Of a stretch of DNA of 41,354 bases, positions 24,517 through 29,743 are shown piece by piece. The stretch's first letter is position 1. The number at the start of each line of letters is the position of its first letter. A program made the translations under genes and the position numbers. Source of the DNA: an uncultured Clostridia bacterium (GTDB lineage: Bacteria; Bacillota; Clostridia; Oscillospirales; Butyricicoccaceae); assembly GCA_947648385.1 (NCBI GenBank), contig CANSNO010000010.1:1-41354 (forward strand), given 5' to 3'. The notes beneath the pieces are model-generated. The model saw only the letters and a list, made by a program, of their open reading frames with translations, was not told where the DNA came from and did not search any database.

Positions 24517-25125
24517 TTACCACGGGAAGAGCTTCCAGCGGTTTTTCCACGAAAGGGAACCCTTGTAAATGGGCTTTTCCGACTGCCCCGACATGGAGCA
24601 ATAGGCGTGGCCGTCCTCACAGAGGGTGAAGCGGTATACCGTGCCGTCCTCAAGGTTGTTGCGCTGCATGGTTTTCGGCGCCTGGTTGTTTTTGTAAAGC
24701 TCGTATTCTTCCTCGGTATAAAAGACCTTGACCGTGTATTTGCCGGCCCAGTCGGGTGTCGAGTTCCATTTGAGCATGGAGGCCTCGGTGGTGTCGCCGA
24801 AAAGGTCTTCCATTATCTCGCTGGCCTCGTCGCCGAAAAGGGTCTTGGTCTCAAGGGTCTCCATGAAGCCCAACAGGCGGTGGCCGCTTGTCTTCATCTC
24901 AAGGGCGTAGACCTGGGTGTTCATATCGTAATCGCCGCATTTATTGCCGAAGAAGGTGGAATAGAGCATAAAGGCGACGCTGAAAACGCCTATGCCCAAA
25001 AGGGCGTAAATGCAGGCCTTGTTGAGCTTTTGACGCTTAGGAGAAAAGCTTTCTCCCTGTTTTGGCTGGCTGAACGCGAAAGAGCCCAGCACCAGTATCG
25101 TGACGACAAGAATGATAACTTGCAT
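24517..25125 (-). CDS. Membrane protein of unknown function
   Basis: 202 aa. Two hydrophobic helices at about 1-18 and 38-60 with a basic loop between them (KRQKLNK), then an extracytoplasmic domain of about 140 residues with five Cys in the whole protein. The outer domain has a sequence typical of small beta-rich lipoprotein-like domains (YTVKVFYTEEEYELYK, DGTVYRFTLCEDGHAYC) but matches no family I know. It has its own promoter (25162-25191) and GGGAG site, and terminators on both sides, so it is probably monocistronic. Confidence 0.75.
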   Translation of the reverse strand: MQVIILVVTILVLGSFAFSQPKQGESFSPKRQKLNKACIYALLGIGVFSVAFMLYSTFFGNKCGDYDMNTQVYALEMKTSGHRLLGFMETLETKTLFGDEASEIMEDLFGDTTEASMLKWNSTPDWAGKYTVKVFYTEEEYELYKNNQAPKTMQRNNLEDGTVYRFTLCEDGHAYCSMSGQSEKPIYKGSLSWKNRWKLFPW

Positions 25126-25161
25126 ATTTTGTTTCTCCCGTTTGATTTTGCTTTATCGCTT

Positions 25162-25191
25162 ATTATACCACATCAGCACGGCACAAGGCAA
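25162..25191 (-). promoter_or_regulatory. Promoter of the orphan membrane-protein gene
   Basis: Minus-strand TTGCCT (25186-25191), 18-bp spacer, TATAAT (25162-25167) with an extended -10 TGG. Confidence 0.6.
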
Positions 25192-25223
25192 TAAAAAAGC
25201 GGCCCATCGGGCCGCCTTTTTTT
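25191..25223. terminator. Terminator of purB, symmetric
   Basis: GCGGCCC (25199-25205), ATC loop, GGGCCGC (25209-25215), flanked by A- and T-runs so it works on either strand. It separates purB from the next minus-strand gene. Confidence 0.85.
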
Positions 25224-25239
25224 ATCATATAAGCAACTA

Positions 25240-26676
25240 TCAAACCTTTATCTCGTTTGTCTCGGCTTTTACGCCGCTGTATTTTTCAAGGGTGGGGCGG
25301 ACGACGTTCCTGAGGTAGTCCTCGGTCTGCATCTCGGCGCAGCCGATAAAGTTTTTCGGCTCCATAAGGGCCTCAAGCTCGGGCAGAGTGACGCCGAAAT
25401 GCTCGTCATCGGCGATACGGGAGAGCAGGTCGTTCTCCTTGCCCTCCATCTTGACGGCGTAGCCTGCCGCCATGGAGTGCTGTCGGATAAGCTCGTGAAG
25501 CTCCTGCCTGTCGCCGCCGCGCTTGACGGCGTCCATCATGATGTTCTCGGTGGCCATAAAGGGCAGCTCCTGCATCATGTGCTTCTCGATGACCTTGGGA
25601 TATACCACCAGCCCGTCGGCCACATTGGCGTAAAGGCTCAAAACGGCGTCGCAGGCCAAAAAGCTTTCGGCCACCGATATCCTCTTGTTGGCGCTGTCGT
25701 CCAGCGTGCGCTCGAACCACTGGGCCGAGGCCGTGATGGCGGCGTTCTGGGCGTTGACTATCATATAGCGCGAGAGGGAGGCGATGCGCTCGCTCCTCAT
25801 GGGGTTGCGCTTATAGGCCATGGCCGACGAGCCTATCTGGTTCTTTTCAAAAGGCTCCTCCACCTCCTTGAGGTGGGCCAGCAGACGGATGTCGTTGGAG
25901 AACTTGTGGGCGCTCTGGGCTATGTGTGAAAGCAGGTCGAGGACGCGGCTGTCGGTCTTGCGGGAGTATGTCTGACCCGAGACGGGCACGGCGCGCTCAA
26001 AGCCCATTTTTTTGGCGATAAGCTCGTCTATTTTTCTGACCTTCTGATAATCGCCGTCAAACAGCTCCAAAAAGCTGGCCTGTGTGCCCGTCGTGCCTTT
26101 GGAGCCGAGGGGCAGTATGGAGGCGGCCACGTCCTCAAGCTCGGCCAAATCGAGCAAAAGGTCGTTTATCCAAAGGGTGGCGCGCTTGCCGACGGAGGTG
26201 GGCTGAGCCGGCTGGAAATGGGTGAAGGCCAGCGTGGGCTGTCCCTTGTATTTTTCGGCGAAGCCGCAAAGCACGCGCAGGACTTCGATAAGCCTGCCGC
26301 GTATCAGCTTCAGAGCCTCGCTCATGATTATCACGTCGGTGTTGTCTCCCACATAGCAGGAGGTGGCCCCCAGATGTATTATGGGCATGGCCTTGGGGCA
26401 GACCTCGCCGTAGGTGTGGACGTGGGCCATGACGTCGTGGCGGAGCTTCTTTTCATACTGGGCGGCCTTTTCAAAGTCGATGTCGTCAATGTGGGCGCGC
26501 ATCTCCTCAAGCTGCTCGTCGGTTATATCAAGGCCCAGCTCCTGCTCGGCCTCGGCAAGATATATCCAAAGCCTGCGCCATGTGGAAAACTTGAACTGGG
26601 GTGAAAACAAAAACTGCATCTCGTCGCTGGCGTATCGGGACGAGAGGGGAGAGGTATATTTTTCGTTGGGGTTCAT
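25240..26676 (-). CDS. purB: Adenylosuccinate lyase
   Basis: 478-aa fumarase/aspartase-superfamily enzyme acting twice in purine synthesis (SAICAR to AICAR, adenylosuccinate to AMP). Superfamily motifs are in order: HVHTYG (about 85-90), HLGATSCYVGDNTD (about 101-114), FTHFQPAQPTSVGKR (about 151-165) and the signature GSSAMAYKRNPMRSER (282-297). Length fits the longer clostridial/eukaryotic-like PurB type. Strong AAGGAGG site, own promoter and terminator; it is not in a pur operon here. It consumes formyl-THF-derived purines made possible by the folate cluster. Confidence 0.96.
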   Translation of the reverse strand: MNPNEKYTSPLSSRYASDEMQFLFSPQFKFSTWRRLWIYLAEAEQELGLDITDEQLEEMRAHIDDIDFEKAAQYEKKLRHDVMAHVHTYGEVCPKAMPIIHLGATSCYVGDNTDVIIMSEALKLIRGRLIEVLRVLCGFAEKYKGQPTLAFTHFQPAQPTSVGKRATLWINDLLLDLAELEDVAASILPLGSKGTTGTQASFLELFDGDYQKVRKIDELIAKKMGFERAVPVSGQTYSRKTDSRVLDLLSHIAQSAHKFSNDIRLLAHLKEVEEPFEKNQIGSSAMAYKRNPMRSERIASLSRYMIVNAQNAAITASAQWFERTLDDSANKRISVAESFLACDAVLSLYANVADGLVVYPKVIEKHMMQELPFMATENIMMDAVKRGGDRQELHELIRQHSMAAGYAVKMEGKENDLLSRIADDEHFGVTLPELEALMEPKNFIGCAEMQTEDYLRNVVRPTLEKYSGVKAETNEIKV

Positions 26677-26718
26677 AATTATCCTCCTTATATATGTATG
26701 ATGAGATATCTTTTTTTC

Positions 26719-26747
26719 AGTGTACTATATTTTGCCGCCCTTTTCAA
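26719..26747 (-). promoter_or_regulatory. Sigma-A promoter of purB
   Basis: Minus-strand TTGAAA (26742-26747), 17-bp spacer, TACACT (26719-26724), about 43 bp before the ATG. No purine riboswitch fold was seen in the leader. Confidence 0.6.
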
Positions 26748-26765
26748 TGATTTAAAAAATATTTC

Positions 26766-26796
26766 TTGACATGGAGTTAACTCCATGGAGTATAAT
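26766..26796 (+). promoter_or_regulatory. MerR-type promoter with operator in a 19-bp spacer
   Basis: TTGACA (26766-26771), a 19-bp spacer, TATAAT (26791-26796). The spacer region holds a perfect 18-bp palindrome, CATGGAGTTAACTCCATG (26770-26787). Overlong spacer plus central dyad is the hallmark of MerR-family activated promoters. No MerR gene is present in the window. Confidence 0.75.
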
Positions 26797-26829
26797 TCAA
26801 TCAATAAAAAATAACAAAGGAGAGGTACC

Positions 26830-27141
26830 ATGGAATACCGCGTTAACAAAAGGACGGGCGACAGGATAAGCGTCATCGGCACATATACCCCCAAGGACGC
26901 CGTCGGACACTGCGTCTACTGCAACCATTGCCAGCCCTGCCCCGTCGGTCTGGATATCGGCACGATAAACAAATATTACGACCTGTCGGTGGCCGGAGAC
27001 GATATGGCAAGGGACCATTATGACAAACTTTCCAAGCACGCCTCCGACTGTGTCTCCTGCGGCCATTGCAACGGCGCCTGCCCTTTCCATGTGGACCAGA
27101 TGGCCAGAATGAAGGAAATAGCAAAGTATTTCGGAAAATAA
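26830..27141 (+). CDS. Small two-cluster 4Fe-4S protein, aldo/keto reductase C-terminal type
   Basis: 103 aa. Two 4Fe-4S motifs: CVYCNHCQPCP (C28, C31, C34, C37) and CVSCGHCNGACP (C74, C77, C80, C84). The spacing and the GLDIGTINKYYDL segment between them match the ferredoxin-like domain found at the C-terminus of some clostridial aldo/keto reductases, but the TIM-barrel part is absent and there is a good start (AAAGGAGAGG before the ATG). It probably carries electrons for an oxidoreductase encoded elsewhere. Transcribed from the MerR-type promoter just upstream. Confidence 0.85.
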   Translation: MEYRVNKRTGDRISVIGTYTPKDAVGHCVYCNHCQPCPVGLDIGTINKYYDLSVAGDDMARDHYDKLSKHASDCVSCGHCNGACPFHVDQMARMKEIAKYFGK

Positions 27142-27167
27142 GCCAAACCTCATATCCCCTATAAAAG

Positions 27168-27209
27168 GCGTCCGCCCGGGAGCATTTGCTTTCGGGCGGA
27201 CGCTTTGTT
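27168..27209 (+). terminator. Terminator of the 4Fe-4S protein gene
   Basis: 11-bp GC-rich stem 27168-27178 / 27193-27203, then TTTGTT. The next promoter overlaps its 3' arm. Confidence 0.75.
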
Positions 27210-27214
27210 ATAAT
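27186..27214 (+). promoter_or_regulatory. Promoter of the nitrilase-family gene
   Basis: TTGCTT (27186-27191), 17-bp spacer, TATAAT (27209-27214). It is embedded in the preceding terminator and leaves a leader of only about 15-18 nt. Confidence 0.6.
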
Positions 27215-27236
27215 AGTCCAAAAAGGAGGGTATAAA

Positions 27237-28118
27237 GTGAGCATTTTAAATATAGCCTTTTTGCAGATAGCGCCCTGCGAAAGCCTTGAGAAAAACCTCG
27301 AAAAGGGCATAGCCGCCTGCCGCAGGGCGGCCGAAATGGGGGCCGATATCGCCCTTTTTCCGGAAATGTGGAGCATCGGCTACGATATATCGCGTCGTTC
27401 GCCCGAACAATGGGTTCCCGAAGCCATACCGAGGGACAGCCGATTTATACGCGCGTTTAAGTCGCTGGCGGCCGAGCTTGACATGGCCGTCGCCGTCACA
27501 TATCTTGAAAAGCGTGAGGGCGGCCCTCTCAACTCGGTCGCCCTTTTTGACAGGCGCGGCCGCGAGCTGTTCAACTATTCCAAGGTCCACACCTGTGATT
27601 TCGGCTTTGAAAGGCCGCTGGGCAGGGGAGAGGATTTTTATACAGCCGCCCTTGACACGGCCAAAGGGACGGTCAATGTCGGCGCCATGATATGCTATGA
27701 CAGGGAGTTTCCCGAAAGCGCGCGCCTGCTGATGCTCAAGGGGGCCGAGGTCATCCTTGTGCCCAACGCCTGTCCAATGGAGATAAACAGGCTTTCACAG
27801 CTCAGGGGCCGCGCCTATGAGAACATGACGGCCGTCGCCACCTGCAATTATCCCTCTTCCGTGCCCGACTGCAACGGCGGCTCCAGCCTCTTTGACGGCG
27901 TGGCCTATCTGCCCGACGGGGAAGGCTCGAGGGATATGTGTGTTTTGCTGACGGATGGGGAAGAGGGCGTATATATGGGCGAGCTTGACCTCGATATGCT
28001 CCGCCGTTACCGCGAGAAAGAGGTGCACGGCAACGCCTACCGCAGGCCCGATAAATATTCTCTGCTGACAGCTGATAATATTGAGCCTCCCTTTGTCCGC
28101 AAGGACAGGAGAAATTAA
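27237..28118 (+). CDS. Carbon-nitrogen hydrolase (nitrilase superfamily)
   Basis: 293-aa amidase-type enzyme. The Glu-Lys-Cys triad is E43 (FPEMWSIGYD), K116 (YSKVHTCDFG) and C153 (MICYDREFPESAR). The family cleaves amides or carbamoyl groups; close relatives act on omega-amides or N-carbamoyl compounds, and the substrate cannot be fixed here. The GTG start at 27237 follows AAAGGAGGG with ideal spacing; no ATG offers a site, and upstream frame lies in the promoter. Confidence 0.88.
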   Translation: MSILNIAFLQIAPCESLEKNLEKGIAACRRAAEMGADIALFPEMWSIGYDISRRSPEQWVPEAIPRDSRFIRAFKSLAAELDMAVAVTYLEKREGGPLNSVALFDRRGRELFNYSKVHTCDFGFERPLGRGEDFYTAALDTAKGTVNVGAMICYDREFPESARLLMLKGAEVILVPNACPMEINRLSQLRGRAYENMTAVATCNYPSSVPDCNGGSSLFDGVAYLPDGEGSRDMCVLLTDGEEGVYMGELDLDMLRRYREKEVHGNAYRRPDKYSLLTADNIEPPFVRKDRRN

Positions 28119-28120
28119 AA

Positions 28121-28145
28121 AAAGCGCCGCTTCACGCGGCGCTTT
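28121..28145. terminator. Bidirectional terminator between nitrilase gene and divIVA
   Basis: AAAGCGCCGC (28121-28130), TTCAC loop, GCGGCGCTTT (28136-28145). A T-run of seven follows on the minus strand; the flanking genes converge. Confidence 0.85.
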
Positions 28146-28148
28146 AGC

Positions 28149-28940
28149 TTATCTCAGCTTGTCTCCTATTATCTTTATTCTTTCGAGAATCTCCCTCATA
28201 TTCATCCTGCGGCAGGGGGCGTTATCCGCGGAAGGGTAGTCCTCCTCGGCGCTTCCGCCGTAACCGTCATGATATTCCGTCCGGGCGGAGACGCCGCTTT
28301 CGGCGGCGATTATGGCCTGGGCCAAAACCTCCAAATCCTTGGATATCTCAAAAAGCCTCGCCTTGAAAACCCCCAGCACGGCGCTGTCGCCCGTCTCCTG
28401 ACTCCTGCGGTATTCGGGACGTGGGACAGTCTTTATGACCGTCTTGGGAACCGCCTTTTTGGCCTCCTCAAGGGCTTCCTCAAGACGGCCGTTGGCCTCC
28501 AGCAGTCTCAGGTTGTGCTTTTTGAGGCTTCTGTTCTCCTCCACGCTTTCGGCCAAAAGCTCGTTCAGCTCCCCGTGGGCTTTTTCGGCCTCCTCGCTCG
28601 CCCTTTCAAGGGCCGCCGCGCTTTCGGAAAGGGCCTTTTCCAGCTCGGCCACGCGGCTTTCGAGGGCCGCACGCTCGCTTTCGGCCTTGGCCAAATCGCG
28701 CTCGGTACGGGCTTTGGCCAGCAGAAGCTCATCCATGCCCGATTTTAGCATATCGTTCTGGCCGGCCGCCTGCTCCAGCTCGCCCTTGACGCCGGAGAAC
28801 TCTTCAAGCTCGGCTTTGAGAGCCTCTATCTGCCTGTCCCTTTCCGCTATAACGCCGTCCTTTTCCTTCACAAGGCCGTCGATATAGTCCACAACGTCTT
28901 TTTTATTAAATCCCAAAAGGGATTTTCTGAATGTCTTCAT
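28149..28940 (-). CDS. DivIVA-domain protein
   Basis: 263 aa. The N-terminus (FRKSLLGFNKKDVVDYIDGL, residues 4-23) is the DivIVA membrane-curvature-binding motif. A long coiled coil rich in Glu, Ala and Lys spans about 24-165, followed by a short helical C-terminus. DivIVA-like proteins mark division sites and poles or tether other factors; whether this is DivIVA itself, a GpsB-like or SepIVA-like protein is unclear, so no symbol is given. The ATG has a GAGGTG site. A minus-strand TGATATAAT extended -10 sits at 28975-28983, inside the 25-bp direct repeat. Confidence 0.85.
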   Translation of the reverse strand: MKTFRKSLLGFNKKDVVDYIDGLVKEKDGVIAERDRQIEALKAELEEFSGVKGELEQAAGQNDMLKSGMDELLLAKARTERDLAKAESERAALESRVAELEKALSESAAALERASEEAEKAHGELNELLAESVEENRSLKKHNLRLLEANGRLEEALEEAKKAVPKTVIKTVPRPEYRRSQETGDSAVLGVFKARLFEISKDLEVLAQAIIAAESGVSARTEYHDGYGGSAEEDYPSADNAPCRRMNMREILERIKIIGDKLR

Positions 28941-28973
28941 CCTGCACCTCTGTAAAAAAGTAGCTTACGATAA

Positions 28974-28998
28974 TATTATATCACAAATTGCCGACAAA
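28974..28998 (+). repeat. 25-bp direct repeat, copy 1
   Basis: Identical to 29155-29179, 181 bp apart. On the minus strand it reads TGATATAAT, an extended -10, positioned to drive divIVA. Confidence 0.85.
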
Positions 28999-29155
28999 AC
29001 GGAAGTTTTGCCGCGCAAAAAGCTTTGCGCGGCTGTCACAAAGTGACAGAACGGCAAATTCCGATGAAATAAAAAAACCGACGCGTTTTTTCAAAACGCT
29101 CGGGGCTTGCTTTGCAAGCCTCTGAAAAGCTTTTTAAGCTTTTCAGTTTTTTTTT
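28999..29155 (+). ncRNA. Hairpin cluster (array 2), possible structured RNA with terminator
   Basis: Between the direct repeats lie perfect hairpins at 29010-29019/29023-29032 and 29034-29039/29043-29048, enclosed by a weaker outer pairing (about 29000-29012 with 29051-29062). These are followed by 29078-29089/29093-29103 (one bulge), 29104-29110/29114-29120, and 29122-29132/29136-29146 ending in nine T. On the plus strand this looks like a branched RNA with a rho-independent end. No plus-strand promoter is clear, so transcription is unproven; it may instead be a mobile or processed repeat. The interval contains no gene. Confidence 0.35.
29122..29155 (+). terminator. Strong intrinsic terminator at the end of array 2
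   Basis: 11-bp stem 29122-29132 / 29136-29146, TTT loop, then nine T. No plus-strand gene lies upstream, which is why an unannotated transcript is suspected. Confidence 0.65.
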
Positions 29156-29179
29156 ATTATATCACAAATTGCCGACAAA
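29155..29179 (+). repeat. 25-bp direct repeat, copy 2
   Basis: Exact copy of 28974-28998. A third, shorter match (ATTATATCA) follows at 29205-29213. Confidence 0.85.
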
Positions 29180-29225
29180 GAGAAATTGCGGCGATTATGT
29201 TTTTATTATATCAGGAGATTCAAGG

Positions 29226-29254
29226 TTTACAAGCCTAAATTGCCATGGTATAAT
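29226..29254 (+). promoter_or_regulatory. Promoter of the tRNA-Arg locus
   Basis: TTTACA (29226-29231), 17-bp spacer, TATAAT (29249-29254) with extended -10 TGG. It precedes the truncated tRNA copy and is the only good promoter seen for the intact tRNA. Confidence 0.7.
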
Positions 29255-29302
29255 ATTTTAGCCTGCTTAAAAGAGGTTATGTCAATATATAAAGTCACAT
29301 AT

Positions 29303-29332
29303 ACGCCCGTAGCTCAGTTGGATAGAGCGTCA
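29303..29332 (+). pseudogene. Truncated tRNA-Arg copy (5' half only)
   Basis: Thirty bases identical to the first 30 nt of the tRNA at 29485, covering acceptor strand, D arm and start of the anticodon stem; the similarity extends about 12 bp upstream with small differences. After 29332 the sequence diverges completely, so no mature tRNA can form. Confidence 0.85.
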
Positions 29333-29338
29333 TAATCA

Positions 29339-29420
29339 CCCCATAAAGTCTTGACTTTACGGGGACCCCGAAATGATTGAATAGGTTACGCCGCACTTGC
29401 GGCGCGCGGCAGAAGCCGCG
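29339..29420. repeat. Hairpin cluster (array 3) between the tRNA copies
   Basis: CCCC-A-TAAAGTC (29339-29350) pairs with GACTTTA-C-GGGG (29353-29364), one mismatch. Then 29389-29394/29399-29404 with ACTT loop and 29405-29410/29415-29420 with AGAA loop, directly abutting. Confidence 0.75.
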
Positions 29421-29421
29421 T

Positions 29422-29435
29422 GTCGGAGTCTGACG
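29422..29435 (+). repeat. Inverted copy of the tRNA anticodon arm
   Basis: GTCGGAGTCTGACG is the exact reverse complement of 29510-29523, the anticodon stem-loop of tRNA-Arg including the CCG anticodon. It also pairs with the end of the truncated copy (CGTCA, 29328-29332). Confidence 0.8.
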
Positions 29436-29484
29436 TCTTATCTCTTCGCACGATGTTTAATTTGTTGGTCAAAGTCGCATATAT

Positions 29485-29561
29485 ACGCCCGTAGCTCAGT
29501 TGGATAGAGCGTCAGACTCCGACTCTGAAGGTCGTGGGTTCGAATCCCATCGGGCGGACCA
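29485..29561 (+). tRNA. tRNA-Arg (anticodon CCG)
   Basis: 77 nt with encoded CCA. D arm GCTC/GAGC; anticodon stem TCAGA/TCTGA with loop CTCCGAC, anticodon CCG at 29519-29521, reading CGG; variable loop AGGTC; T arm GTGGG-TTCGAAT-CCCAT with one G-U pair. The acceptor stem pairs CGCCCG with CGGGCG, but position 1 is A opposite G72, a mismatch. Discriminator is A. Confidence 0.93.
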
Positions 29562-29563
29562 TG

Positions 29564-29615
29564 AAAATCTCCACAGATATTCTGTTTTACCTCGCGGAAT
29601 ATCGTGGGGATTTTT
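29564..29615 (+). terminator. Terminator after tRNA-Arg
   Basis: An extended imperfect hairpin: AAAATC..CCAC..ATATTC (29564-29581) pairs with GAATAT..GTGG..GATTTT, followed by a T-run. Confidence 0.75.
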
Positions 29616-29655
29616 AAATTTGCCGCCACCTGAAAAAATAGCCGTCCGCGTTTTA

Positions 29656-29684
29656 TTGACAAAACGCCTAAAGCTGTTTAAACT
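29656..29684 (+). promoter_or_regulatory. Promoter of the hybrid kinase gene
   Basis: TTGACA (29656-29661), 17-bp spacer, TAAACT (29679-29684). A 7-bp hairpin (GAGGCGG/CCGCCTC, about 29698-29718) follows in the leader before the GGGAGGGGG ribosome site. Confidence 0.65.
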
Positions 29685-29743
29685 GTAATTATCGCAGGAG
29701 GCGGCATTCAACCGCCTCGCGGCGTCACGGGAGGGGGTATAGT

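Noticed and set aside
28974..29179. CRISPR array
   Set aside because: Only two copies of a 25-bp repeat, 181 bp apart, filled with hairpins, and no cas genes nearby.
29303..29514. tRNA 5'-half duplication as attachment sites of an integrated element
   Set aside because: Integrases usually duplicate tRNA 3' ends; only about 180 bp lies between the copies, with no integrase gene.
29303..29561. Intron-containing tRNA
   Set aside because: The downstream copy has its own complete 5' half, so the upstream half is a duplicate and not a first exon.
29438..29711. Minus-strand open frames across the tRNA
   Set aside because: They translate the tRNA and its flanks; such frames are a well-known artefact.
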